DNA of 64,000 nt from Paracoccus sp. IB05 (GTDB lineage: Bacteria > Pseudomonadota > Alphaproteobacteria > Rhodobacterales > Rhodobacteraceae), in the NCBI RefSeq assembly GCF_016405985.1, contig NZ_JAEFCF010000030.1, positions 1 through 64,000 of the forward strand, written 5' to 3'. Of the stretch, positions 1-8,679 are shown piece by piece. The notes below the pieces were generated by a model that did no database searches, was not told where the DNA came from, and saw nothing but the letters and a program-made list of their open reading frames with translations. Position 1 is the first letter of the stretch, and every line of letters starts with the position of its first letter. The position numbers and the translations under genes were made by a program.

Positions 1-55
1 GGGTGGGGTCAATATTGCGCGCCGATAGGGGGTCAGCTTTCCACGCCGATTGACA
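1..55. mobile_element. Terminus of an IS21-family element (cut by window edge)
   Basis: Two imperfect direct copies of a block of the form GGGTCA-N4-T-N-C-N-CGCCGAT lie at about 6-26 and 30-50, and the second is followed by TGACA ending at 55. Repeated GGGTCA/CGCCGAT blocks closing in ..TGACA are typical of IS21-family ends, which terminate in CA. Only the end is visible; istA/istB would lie left of the window. The identification rests on my memory of IS21 termini, not on an alignment. Confidence 0.5.
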
Positions 56-228
56 CCAGAATCCCTGATCTCCGTGGGATCTGCATTGCTCTCGGGATCC
101 CGAAAGATTTTCCAATGTGCAGATCCGGATCTGGTGGCGCCAGCAGATGGACGGGCGGGTCGGCACCTGCCTGTCCAGAACTCGGGCGGCGACAGGCACT
201 GGGCACAGCTTCGAGGTGGAGTACAGAT

Positions 229-1212
229 ATGAGCCTGTTCCGACCGACCCGGCCGAACGAGGGACGGGTTATCCTGATCTGCCAAGCGCTCTATATCTGT
301 GCACAAGCCGGTTCGTTTGCCCTGGCGCGGGTGTTATGGGCCGCAGATATGGCGAGCTTTCTCAGGGCGCATCTGCTGGCCCTTGGCATGCTGCTCGCTG
401 TGCTGGGCCTGCTCTCCGGCAAGAAAACACATATTCTGGCGTCACTGGCAACGATTGCCTGTGCCGTGCTGCCCTATCTTTCCCTGCCAGTCCAGGCCTC
501 TGCATCCCGTGGTGCGCATGTCAATGTCTCGATCGTGACCGCTAATGTGCTCGGCACGAATCGCGATGCGGTCCGCTTTTTTAATTTGCCCGAAGTGAAG
601 GCCGCGGATCTCGTGGTGCTGCAAGAGGTGCCCTCAACCTGGCAGGAGGCTCTGGTGACGGCCAGAGACACCTGGCCATGGCAGAGTGAGGCGACCGTGA
701 AGATCTCGAGCCATCTGCGCATACTCAGCCGCTTTCCGATTACCAGCGAGCAGGTGATTACCCCGCCGACCCCAGGGAGCACCGGCGGCCGCAATGCCGT
801 CCGCGTCGCACTGATGGTCGGAAGCCACCCTGTCATCGTCTATGCGGTGCATGCACAGACGCCACGCAGCCCGCAGATGTGGCGTCAAAGAAATACCTAT
901 CTCGAAAATCTCGCCTCCGTCCTGGAACAGGAAAAGCCGGATGCCAGCGTTATCGTGGCCGGGGACTGGAACACGCCGCCCTGGTCTCCCTTTCTGAACG
1001 ATTTTCTGGAGCGGACAGGCTATCAGAACACCGAGCCATTCATGCCGGTTGCCACGCGATTCGTTACCGGCCTCGAGACCATGCCCTGGCTTGGAACCCC
1101 CATCGATAGAATTGCCCTCTCGCCTGACCTTGGCCTTAAGGCCATAGGCACTGCCGGACCGTTCGGCTCGGATCATCTGCCCGTCAGTGCCGTGATCTCT
1201 GTTCCTCAGTGA
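229..1212 (+). CDS. Endonuclease/exonuclease/phosphatase family membrane protein
   Basis: A 327-aa protein of the EEP (DNase I-like) fold. Two or three hydrophobic helices fill roughly the first 90 residues, followed by a catalytic domain with the family signatures: a Glu in VVLQEV, the GDWNTPPW metal-binding block, and the closing GSDHLPV block with Asp-His. The membrane-anchored form is common in proteobacteria and its substrate (nucleic acid, phosphoinositide or another phosphodiester) cannot be told. I chose the ATG at 229 because GAGGTGGA stands about 9 bases upstream; the frame is open further upstream but without a ribosome site. It lies between an IS21 end and the polysaccharide cluster and is transcribed towards that cluster's convergent flippase. 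Confidence 0.85.
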   Translation: MSLFRPTRPNEGRVILICQALYICAQAGSFALARVLWAADMASFLRAHLLALGMLLAVLGLLSGKKTHILASLATIACAVLPYLSLPVQASASRGAHVNVSIVTANVLGTNRDAVRFFNLPEVKAADLVVLQEVPSTWQEALVTARDTWPWQSEATVKISSHLRILSRFPITSEQVITPPTPGSTGGRNAVRVALMVGSHPVIVYAVHAQTPRSPQMWRQRNTYLENLASVLEQEKPDASVIVAGDWNTPPWSPFLNDFLERTGYQNTEPFMPVATRFVTGLETMPWLGTPIDRIALSPDLGLKAIGTAGPFGSDHLPVSAVISVPQ

Positions 1213-1390
1213 TCAGCAGACAGGGGCCTGGGCCTTTGGTTTAAAACGAACGGCGTCCGGCGGAACTTTCAGCGCAGAGGTCGGCATATGAGTCAGGAAA
1301 GCGATCCCCCCGGAGCGTTTTCTGCTCCTCATTCCCAAGCGACCCGGCGACGATCACTTGCGCAGGCAACAGCCCTGTGGATGAGGCGTG

Positions 1391-1412
1391 CCGCCCGATC
1401 ACATAAGGGCGG
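1391..1412 (-). terminator. Possible terminator after the flippase gene
   Basis: CCGCCC and GGGCGG pair across a 10-base loop directly after the flippase stop codon on the minus strand. The stem is only 6 bp and no T-run follows in the minus direction, so this is a weak candidate. Confidence 0.3.
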
Positions 1413-2654
1413 TTATCTTTCGTTGGGAGATGACCAGGCCCGCCTAAGCTTTACGACCAGGCAGATACAGACCACTGCGAGACAGGTTTCTACGGCCAGC
1501 CGCGAGGCCGCAACACCGATGCCGCCCAGGGGCGTTGCAGTAAACGGAAGCGATATAAGCCCTATGACGCCGGTCAAAAGCGTGATGTTCTTGTATTTGT
1601 GCTCCTGATTCAAAGGCAGCAATGCGAGCATGCCGCAGCATCTGGAACATACAGCCAAGGGAATAATGCACAGCTGAAGCATTATGATCGAAGTCGCTCC
1701 TGTCATTTCTGCGCCGAACAGCGCTGGAACAAGCACTGGAGCAATCAAAACGGTCAAAACACTTGCCACTGTGAACACGATCGTTACGGAGATAGATGAT
1801 CTCAAAAACAGACGTCTCGCCGCATGTGGATCATCCCGCAGCAAGTTCGTGATCCGCGGGATCAGGATGCGAACCAATGGCAGGCTGGCATTGATCACTG
1901 CAGAAATGATCCTGTCTCCTGCAGCATAGTAAGCGACTTGTGCCGGAGACGAAAAAACTCCGAGCGCGATGATACTGAGCCGATTAATAACCGGGCCTGT
2001 TGCGGTGAGAACAAAGAAATGGCCCGACTTAATCAAAGATGAGAAAAACAGCGAGATGGGAGGCACGCTGAAGCCAAGATGGGAAATAGCCCTGACGTGT
2101 CCGTAAGCCGAGAGAACCCACAACGGCCCCGCAAAAAGACAGATCGCCAGAACAGCGTCGCCCGTAACCCGCACGAAGAGCAGTATCAGCAGCAAAGTGC
2201 AAACTGCACCCACCACCTCCTGGGCCGCCAAGGAAATCGCACGCTCGACACTGATAAAATACCATGACGAGGAGAAGCCATAAGCCCCCGCCAGAAGAAC
2301 GGTCGCAAATATCGCGGAGGGAGATTTCAGCTCAGATATCGGAATGAACTGCAGGACGCCCAAATAGAGCGCCACAGTCACCAAGCAGGTGAGCAGTCTT
2401 CCCAACAGCACGATGCCACAGGCTGACGGCGTATCATCTGCACCCTGTGATATATTCCGCACACTCATAAGCCCGAATCCGTACTCAATAAACTGAGACA
2501 GGATGAGCGCGGCAGCCATTATCAGTGAGAACTGCGAGAACCCCTCGGTGCCAAGGACACGGGTTAGAAATGGGTAGGCAACCAATGGGGCGCCAAATCG
2601 CAGCAAGTGTGAAAACATCGCTGCCAGCAAGTTCGTTCGAAGCTTACGTGCCAA
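1413..2654 (-). CDS. Polysaccharide flippase (Wzx-like, MOP superfamily)
   Basis: A 413-aa polytopic membrane protein with about 12 hydrophobic segments and few charged residues between them. The N-terminus (AYPFLTRVLGTEGFSQF) matches the conserved start of oligosaccharide flippases, where a Pro-Phe-Leu-x-Arg-Val-Leu-Gly block follows the first helix. Proteins of this family move lipid-linked sugar repeat units across the inner membrane for O-antigen or exopolysaccharide assembly. It lies 14 bp downstream of a glycosyltransferase on the same strand, so the two are likely co-transcribed. Base composition is more AT-rich than the right-hand part of the window. The exact polymer is unknown. Confidence 0.85.
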   Translation of the reverse strand: MARKLRTNLLAAMFSHLLRFGAPLVAYPFLTRVLGTEGFSQFSLIMAAALILSQFIEYGFGLMSVRNISQGADDTPSACGIVLLGRLLTCLVTVALYLGVLQFIPISELKSPSAIFATVLLAGAYGFSSSWYFISVERAISLAAQEVVGAVCTLLLILLFVRVTGDAVLAICLFAGPLWVLSAYGHVRAISHLGFSVPPISLFFSSLIKSGHFFVLTATGPVINRLSIIALGVFSSPAQVAYYAAGDRIISAVINASLPLVRILIPRITNLLRDDPHAARRLFLRSSISVTIVFTVASVLTVLIAPVLVPALFGAEMTGATSIIMLQLCIIPLAVCSRCCGMLALLPLNQEHKYKNITLLTGVIGLISLPFTATPLGGIGVAASRLAVETCLAVVCICLVVKLRRAWSSPNER

Positions 2655-2668
2655 GTCAGGACTCCAGC

Positions 2669-3817
2669 TTATCGCTTCGGCAGTTTCTTTGAGAGATCTT
2701 CATACAGCTCGAGAATGCGCTGACACATAACCTCAACTCTCCAATTGTCGAGATCAGTTTCGCGTGCGCCTTGGGCAAGACGCATTCGATGATCATCATT
2801 GAGCAGAAGGCCAGAAATCATGTCCGCAGCGCCATTTATATCATTCTGAGGCAGCACGATCGCGTTGACATCATCCGTCAGAACTTCGCCGAGCCCAGGA
2901 AGGAAGGTAGCAACCGTTGGCTTGCCTGCCGCCGCATACTGCATAATGACGCGAGGCAGTCCTTCTCGTTCAGAAACCAGGCAACAAACATCTGCCAAGG
3001 CAATGACACGCTCTGGATCTGTGCGATATCCCAGCAGATGAACAGATTGCGAAAGGCCTTTCTCGGATATCGCGGACCGGATCGACTTCTCCTCGGGGCC
3101 CCCACCAAGCAGCAACACTTGCGCATCCGGGACAGCGGATAGAATTTTGGGAACGGCATCCAGAAACTGCAAATGCCTCTTTCTGGCTTCAAGGGCAGCC
3201 ACCATTACCACGACAGGTGGCCGTGCTTCGAATCGCTCAAGCGAAGGAATAGCGCGCCAGTCGAGCGGGATAGCCGTCCTGAACCTGTCCAGATTAAATC
3301 CGGAGTGAATGATACGATGCTTGCCCGGCGTTCCAATGCCAGCATTCAGGTATTCTTCCTTGACCCCGCCGCTTACATCAATATGAAAATCTGTCACGCG
3401 ATCTGCGGCTCGCTCCAGGCTTTTATAGAGAAGCCTCTTACCTCCCCCCACACTGGCAAAAGGAACGATGTGAACACCGTTGATGATAACGCGTACCTTC
3501 GCAGCGTGAGCGGCAAATCTGCCAACAATTCCCGCTTTGCTCTGATGTGTATGCACGATATCCGGGTTGATCTGTCTGAAAATACGTTTGACCTCGATAT
3601 AGGCCTTCCAGTCTTTAAATGGCGATATCGGATGACTGAGGTGAGTAGCTTTGATAAACCTTATAAGTGGATACTGACCATAATAACTGGCGTCATAATC
3701 GCGACCATGAACAACGAATACCTCGTGTCCCGCATTTACCTGCGAAACACACGAAAGAATAGTGTTCTCCTCAGACCCTGCGCGCAGAAGCCTGGTGATA
3801 ATATGGACGATCTTCAT
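2669..3817 (-). CDS. Glycosyltransferase family 4
   Basis: A 382-aa GT-B fold glycosyltransferase. The N-terminal domain opens with MKIVHIITRLLRAGSEEN, the usual GT4 start with a glycine-containing loop, and carries a HTHQSKAG block that belongs to the acceptor-side domain. The C-terminal nucleotide-sugar domain shows the LLLGGGPE stretch and the E-x7-E-type block (SEREGLPRVIMQYAAAGKPT) that binds the donor. It should transfer a sugar onto a lipid-linked glycan precursor on the cytoplasmic face. It precedes the flippase gene on the same strand. The donor sugar cannot be predicted. Confidence 0.88.
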   Translation of the reverse strand: MKIVHIITRLLRAGSEENTILSCVSQVNAGHEVFVVHGRDYDASYYGQYPLIRFIKATHLSHPISPFKDWKAYIEVKRIFRQINPDIVHTHQSKAGIVGRFAAHAAKVRVIINGVHIVPFASVGGGKRLLYKSLERAADRVTDFHIDVSGGVKEEYLNAGIGTPGKHRIIHSGFNLDRFRTAIPLDWRAIPSLERFEARPPVVVMVAALEARKRHLQFLDAVPKILSAVPDAQVLLLGGGPEEKSIRSAISEKGLSQSVHLLGYRTDPERVIALADVCCLVSEREGLPRVIMQYAAAGKPTVATFLPGLGEVLTDDVNAIVLPQNDINGAADMISGLLLNDDHRMRLAQGARETDLDNWRVEVMCQRILELYEDLSKKLPKR

Positions 3818-4418
3818 GAGTTTTCCTGCAGTCCTGCTTCAGACATCGCCAATAGCGACTATGACACTAGGAACACACTAACGGCAGATGGTGATGGCTC
3901 GACAGCGCGCCTCACGGGCCTCCCCTGCCATTAACTTAGATGTAGTGTAAAGACCAGTAACGGCTGAAAGAAAGGCCGACGTGCGCAAAAATTGTGCACC
4001 CCTGTGCGTCGAAGCAACCTTCGTCGTTGACCTCCACGCGCATTAGAGGGATAGAGGGCACGTCCGGCACATCAAGGGACATACTGCGGGTGATCCACCG
4101 ATGTGGCCCTGCTTTTGGTTCAAACAGTGCAAGTCCACGTATCCAGTCACTTTGTGTATGTAGAAATCGATGCATGTGTGGTGCGATCGAACGAATCGGC
4201 GCTTCGGCATTTATAGCTGAGATGTCGCAACCGAGGGCAGGCATTGCGAACTTATGCAGTCTGAATAGAGATGGCACAAAACTGTCACATTAAAACATGC
4301 CGGGGTGACCGGCAGCGGCGTTGGTTGAAAATGCCAAAAGGGGCACGCTTCGCCGCAATGCGCGAGTTACCCGGGTTTCTGCGTGGCCGTGACAACACTA
4401 AGCCTTACGGAGGGGACC
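3818..4418. other. Divergent intergenic region of the polysaccharide cluster
   Basis: About 600 bases separate two divergently transcribed glycan genes, so promoters for both directions should be here. I could not pick convincing -35/-10 pairs by eye. One minus-strand reading frame inside it is listed separately with low confidence. Confidence 0.5.
3936..4277 (-). CDS. Doubtful small hypothetical protein
   Basis: An open frame of 113 codons beginning with GTG lies in the divergent gap. Its composition is fairly protein-like, with few of the Arg/Gln/Pro runs typical of shadow frames, but it shows no motif I recognise, no signal peptide and no clear ribosome site. It may be the remnant of a former glycan gene or simple chance in AT-richer DNA. 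Confidence 0.2.
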   Translation of the reverse strand: MPSLFRLHKFAMPALGCDISAINAEAPIRSIAPHMHRFLHTQSDWIRGLALFEPKAGPHRWITRSMSLDVPDVPSIPLMRVEVNDEGCFDAQGCTIFAHVGLSFSRYWSLHYI

Positions 4419-5483
4419 TTGAGATCCAAACTTAATTCCATTCAGGTCCTGCGCGCTTACGCGGCCCTTTCCGTTATGGTGGGGCACGCGATACTTGAAG
4501 CGATGACCAATCATGGGGTAGATCCAGAACGCTTTAATGAGTTTCCGTTCATCGCGGGCGTCGATATATTTTTTGTCATAAGCGGATTCATAATGTATCA
4601 CACTTCCGCCAGTGATTTCGGCGAACCTGGTGGTGCACATAAGTTCCTGTGGCGCAGGTTTATCAGAGTAGTCCCGCTCTACTGGGCCTTCACATCGCTG
4701 ATGGTGGTTACGCTTGTATTCCTTTCGGGATCCGTCCGCTCGACCGAGCTGGAGTGGTGGAATGTCATCTCCTCATATCTGTTCATTCCGAGTGCGCGAG
4801 AAAGTGGGAAGGTAGTTCCCATCCTCTCCTTGGGATGGACACTGAACTATGAAATCTTCTTCTATGTACTGTTTGCGGCTGCGATGGCCTTCAACAGGAA
4901 GGTCGGTGTGGTCGTCCTGCTTGCTTTTGTCGCCGCGTTTTCGATCATTGGCGCAGTGTTCCAGCCATCCTGGGCGCCAATGGCGTTCTGGACAAATTCG
5001 ATCATTCTGGAGTTCGGATTTGGCGTTATACTGGCCGTATATTTTGACCATATTCGCAGATATGCTGGTATATTATGCTGTTATATACTGTTTATCGTAG
5101 GATTCGTCCTACTTGTATTCTTATCGGACACCGCTCCGGATTTGCCTCGCTTTATAAAGGGCGGCATACCCGCTGCAATAATTCTCTGCGGCTGCCTGAC
5201 TGTTCCAAATACGGCGGACGCCCGGATTCCGAAATTTCTGCTCCTGCTCGGTGATAGCTCTTTCGCCCTCTATCTGTGCCATCGGTTCGTCATGCGACCT
5301 CTGACAATTTTCATGGGTGATGCTGGCGGAGAGAACTTCCTGATCAGCATAGCCATCTACGTCATCGCGACGACAACTATTTCATCGATTGTCGCTATCG
5401 TCGTGTTTAAGTACTTTGAAACGCCGCTTATAAAATTCCTTCGGAGCCGCTCACTCGGAATAAAAGAGATCAAACCAACATGA
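4419..5483 (+). CDS. Acyltransferase 3 family membrane protein (OafA-like)
   Basis: A membrane acyltransferase of about 354 aa. It has the family start (IQVLRAYAALSVMVGH) with the conserved Arg near residue 12 and catalytic-type His about nine residues later, then the VDIFFVISGFIM block and FLWRRFIRVVPLYW, and roughly ten hydrophobic helices. Such proteins O-acylate (often acetylate) surface sugars. I chose TTG 4419 because GGAGGGG lies a few bases upstream and the protein then begins close to the conserved block. A GTG at 4383 in the same frame would add 12 residues but has no ribosome site. The stop overlaps the next gene's ATG (ATGA), so the two are translationally coupled. Confidence 0.85.
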   Translation: MRSKLNSIQVLRAYAALSVMVGHAILEAMTNHGVDPERFNEFPFIAGVDIFFVISGFIMYHTSASDFGEPGGAHKFLWRRFIRVVPLYWAFTSLMVVTLVFLSGSVRSTELEWWNVISSYLFIPSARESGKVVPILSLGWTLNYEIFFYVLFAAAMAFNRKVGVVVLLAFVAAFSIIGAVFQPSWAPMAFWTNSIILEFGFGVILAVYFDHIRRYAGILCCYILFIVGFVLLVFLSDTAPDLPRFIKGGIPAAIILCGCLTVPNTADARIPKFLLLLGDSSFALYLCHRFVMRPLTIFMGDAGGENFLISIAIYVIATTTISSIVAIVVFKYFETPLIKFLRSRSLGIKEIKPT

Positions 5484-6646
5484 AAGCCGCCTTCTTCGTT
5501 GATCACATCTTCCGGGAAAAGGAAGACGGAACCGTCTTCACGATGGGTGGAAAATTTCCGACAATTGGCTGGCGCAGCTATCTTCAGGAATTTTCGGAGA
5601 TGGCTGTCGTCAGTCGTGTCTTGCCATTGCCTTCAGACAGTAAAGAGCGTTTAGGAATTTCTTCAGCGCCAGGAATAAAATTTATCGGCACGTCTCCGCG
5701 AAGAGGATGGCGGCGGCTCCTTGATCACAACGCAAGTGAAGCCATCGTTCGGCGTCAGGTCGAAAATGCAGATGTTGTCATCGTTCGGCTTCCTAGCCAA
5801 CTCGGGTTAACGGCAAGCAAAATTGCACGGCGAATGAACAAGCCGCTGCTGGTAGAGTTAGTGGCCTGTCCGTGGGATTCTCTATATTTTCATGGATCAA
5901 TCTTGGCGCGAGCCTATGCGCCCGTCCTCGCTTTGCGCACAAGGGTAGCGACACGCAATGCACCTGTCGTGAGATATGTAACTCGGCAATTCCTTCAGGG
6001 CCGTTACCCGACCTCTGGTAAAGAATTCGTGGCCTCTAACGTTGAGCTTCATGACAGTGCCGCTATCAATACTCGACGAGATCTCTCTAAGCGAAAGATT
6101 GTTTTTGGCACAATTGGATCCTTGAATACACGCCTTAAGGGAATTCATATTGCGATCGAGGCGCTTTCACAGTTGAAAACTCTTCGGCCAGAACTGAGCT
6201 TCGAATACCGGATTCTGGGTGAGGGAGATCGCGCGCAGTTCAATGGATCAGCAATCGCAGATTATCTGAAATTTGATGGTGTGCTGCCAGGCGGAAAGCC
6301 GGTACTCGATTGGCTGGATCATGTAGACATCTACCTTCAGCCTTCGTTTCAAGAGGGTCTGCCGCGTGCATTGATTGAGGCGATTAGTCGTGGGTGCTTG
6401 TGCCTGGGTTCGACAGCGGGAGGTATTCCTGAGCTTCTGGCAGCCGAGCGCCTCCACAAGCCTGGAGATGTAAAGCAGTTGCTGGCCAGCTTACAGAGCC
6501 TGCTAAGCCTTTCGATCGAGGAACAAATAGCAGAATCTCGGGCAAATATCATGAAGAGCAAAGATTACCACTCTGATCGCCTTCTGGCGATAAGAAGGAG
6601 CTCGATAAGAGAAATTGCACTCCTTGGCAACCTCAACGACAGATAA
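5480..6646 (+). CDS. Glycosyltransferase family 4
   Basis: A 388-aa GT-B glycosyltransferase. The C-terminal half has the donor-binding features: RILGEGDRAQF near residue 250, LQPSFQEGLPRALIEAISRG with the two spaced Glu residues, and GSTAGGIPELL. The N-terminal half is divergent from the standard GT4 start. It shares ATGA with the upstream acyltransferase and its 3' end is followed after 13 bases by the acetyltransferase start. It is the second GT4 of the cluster and should add one sugar of the repeat unit. Donor and linkage are unknown. Confidence 0.85.
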   Translation: MKAAFFVDHIFREKEDGTVFTMGGKFPTIGWRSYLQEFSEMAVVSRVLPLPSDSKERLGISSAPGIKFIGTSPRRGWRRLLDHNASEAIVRRQVENADVVIVRLPSQLGLTASKIARRMNKPLLVELVACPWDSLYFHGSILARAYAPVLALRTRVATRNAPVVRYVTRQFLQGRYPTSGKEFVASNVELHDSAAINTRRDLSKRKIVFGTIGSLNTRLKGIHIAIEALSQLKTLRPELSFEYRILGEGDRAQFNGSAIADYLKFDGVLPGGKPVLDWLDHVDIYLQPSFQEGLPRALIEAISRGCLCLGSTAGGIPELLAAERLHKPGDVKQLLASLQSLLSLSIEEQIAESRANIMKSKDYHSDRLLAIRRSSIREIALLGNLNDR

Positions 6647-6659
6647 CCAGGAGGCATTC

Positions 6660-7109
6660 GTGCTGGCTTTGTTCACATCACTTCCTAAACGTGCCACTCG
6701 GCATTGCTATCGTGTGCTGACATGGAGAAAGCGTCTCGGATTTTTAGGAAAGGCCGTTTCGAGGATTTATAGAAACAGCTTAGCAATTCGCTATGGGATA
6801 TACCTTTCGCCTTTGGCTGTACTTGGCCGTTCATTAAACCTGCCGCACCCAACCGGAATTGTTATTGGCGATGGAGTTGTAATAGGTGATCGTGTGACCA
6901 TATATCAGAACGTCACCCTGGGTCGAAAATACGCAGGCACGCCTTCTTATCCGGTAGTCGGAAACGACGTGGTTATTTACGCCGGCGTCGTTATTATCGG
7001 GCCTGTTTCAATAGGTGATGGCGCAGTTATCGCCGCAAACTCTGTCGTAACGAAGACTGTGCCGCCTGGAGCGGTATTTGCCGGCGTGCCGGCTCGCAGA
7101 ATTTCATAG
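6660..7109 (+). CDS. Hexapeptide-repeat acetyltransferase (serine acetyltransferase-like)
   Basis: A protein of about 149 aa made mostly of left-handed beta-helix hexapeptide repeats (IVIGDGVVIGDRVTI, then VVGNDVVIYAGVVI, IGPVSIGDGAVI). It ends with the AGVPARRIS cap typical of CysE/WbbJ-type acetyltransferases. The HPTGIVIGDG block resembles the His-containing active site of serine acetyltransferases. In a glycan cluster it most likely acetylates a sugar. The GTG at 6660 is preferred because AGGAGG lies at 6649-6654 with a 5-base spacer. A TTG 15 codons earlier overlaps the glycosyltransferase and lacks such a site. Confidence 0.82.
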   Translation: MLALFTSLPKRATRHCYRVLTWRKRLGFLGKAVSRIYRNSLAIRYGIYLSPLAVLGRSLNLPHPTGIVIGDGVVIGDRVTIYQNVTLGRKYAGTPSYPVVGNDVVIYAGVVIIGPVSIGDGAVIAANSVVTKTVPPGAVFAGVPARRIS

Positions 7110-7116
7110 GCGTATC

Positions 7117-8676
7117 ATGCGAGGTGCTGATGACCGTATCGGCGGGATGAACGAGTCCCGGTCGCTATACTATCTTGTAGAGGGCGGGATGTCCGCAAGC
7201 GTTCGCTTGCTGATCGCGACCTACATTCTAATCTACAGAGTCCTTACGCCACCAATTGTTGCCTCGGCATCTATGGATGTGTCTCTTCCATTTCTGCTTA
7301 GAGCTGTCGCAAATGGATTGATGGAATTCGTTCTGATCATTCCGATACTTTTTATCCGCAAGGTTGGGTATTTTCACCCACTCGTCTTTCCCGTTCTCTA
7401 CAGTATAGCTTTCGCAGTAGCGTTTCAGCCCATTCATTTGCTCTTTCCGTTTGTCCTCGCATCTCAGCCATGGTTCGATATTAGCCCGAGTTACTCAGCC
7501 ACACTTCAGCGGCTAGATGCTAATAGCTATATTTTTATATACACCTACTATTACCTCGTTTCAGCTCTGTTCTGGATATGCACTTACTGCGGGTTCTACG
7601 CGGTAAAATTTAAGACGATGCCCGCAAACAAGGTGTCCGGCTCCTCTAGTGTAGTCTTTGGCGCACAAGTATACTTGGTGATAGCCATACTATTGGGCTG
7701 GGCATTCATTATGTCGCGGGGCGGGATATCGGCGCAAATTCTATCATTCTACAGCGGCAGATATCAGAGCATGTCCGGGTCTGGCGTGTATACTGTGGTC
7801 ACGAAAGTTGCCAGTGTTGCTATTCTCATCTGGATGGTTGCCGCGCCGAAGGCCGAGCGGCAGCCTTTATTCTGGATCTTCTTCGGCGCCCTTTTGCCGA
7901 TCTACTGGCTTGTTGATGGGTCTCGAAGCAGCGTCCTGCTGATGATCATGAGTGTGATTGTGGTCCTGTCCATGAAGCGTGGAAAGATCCCAGTGATGGC
8001 ATGTGTGAGCACTGCTATTGCCGCTATTATTATCTTTGGGATGCTCGGAATGTTGCGGCAGAATTTCAACTCCACTCAGGTTGACTATAGCGCATTCAAT
8101 GCCAATCGGATGAGCGAGTGGATCGAAGCGAGTGATCTTGAAACCAAAAAACGTGCCGCAGAAGAGGGTGATCTCTCTTCATTTGCAAATGCAGTTTCTG
8201 GTCAGTACTTGTATGGGAAGTCCTATCTTTCTGTACTAGCCTACCCCATTCCCAGGGCGCTATGGCCCGACAAGCCGAAGAATATCTTTACATACAATAA
8301 CTGGGTCAGCTTCTTAGGAAACAGCCCTGATGACCCGGCACCACAGATTTGGGGAATCCCAACCAATAGCATAAGCGAGGCATTTTGGAATTTTGGCTTA
8401 ATCGGTATTGTTGTTGTTGGATTAACTGTCGGGATAGGATTGAAATTTGCGACGGACCTGTTCAGGTCTCGCCCTTACGAACCCTGGATTTGCGTTCTTT
8501 TTGTCGAGTTCTTATTGTACTTCAACGGCGGGTCCCGCTGGGCTCTGTATCTCATTCAGAATCTTGCAGGACTGTTGATAATTATTATGATCGCAAAAAT
8601 ATCTGTGCAACTGACTCTGGCATTACGTAATGGATCCGGGTCACGCCATATGCGTCATCCGCGGATCGGGAACTAA
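7117..8676 (+). CDS. O-antigen/polysaccharide polymerase-like membrane protein (Wzy-like)
   Basis: About 519 aa with some 12 hydrophobic segments and a large soluble loop around residues 320-400. That loop contains the AYPIPRALWPDKPKN stretch, typical of oligosaccharide-repeat polymerases (a Pro-Arg-x-Trp-Pro-x-Lys-Pro signature). It should join lipid-linked repeat units on the periplasmic face after flipping. Wzy proteins are poorly conserved, so the call rests on topology, that signature and position between glycan genes. ATG 7117 follows the previous stop by 7 bases; ATG 7147 is an alternative start. The gene is among the most AT-rich in the window. Confidence 0.75.
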   Translation: MRGADDRIGGMNESRSLYYLVEGGMSASVRLLIATYILIYRVLTPPIVASASMDVSLPFLLRAVANGLMEFVLIIPILFIRKVGYFHPLVFPVLYSIAFAVAFQPIHLLFPFVLASQPWFDISPSYSATLQRLDANSYIFIYTYYYLVSALFWICTYCGFYAVKFKTMPANKVSGSSSVVFGAQVYLVIAILLGWAFIMSRGGISAQILSFYSGRYQSMSGSGVYTVVTKVASVAILIWMVAAPKAERQPLFWIFFGALLPIYWLVDGSRSSVLLMIMSVIVVLSMKRGKIPVMACVSTAIAAIIIFGMLGMLRQNFNSTQVDYSAFNANRMSEWIEASDLETKKRAAEEGDLSSFANAVSGQYLYGKSYLSVLAYPIPRALWPDKPKNIFTYNNWVSFLGNSPDDPAPQIWGIPTNSISEAFWNFGLIGIVVVGLTVGIGLKFATDLFRSRPYEPWICVLFVEFLLYFNGGSRWALYLIQNLAGLLIIIMIAKISVQLTLALRNGSGSRHMRHPRIGN

Positions 8677-8679
8677 GGC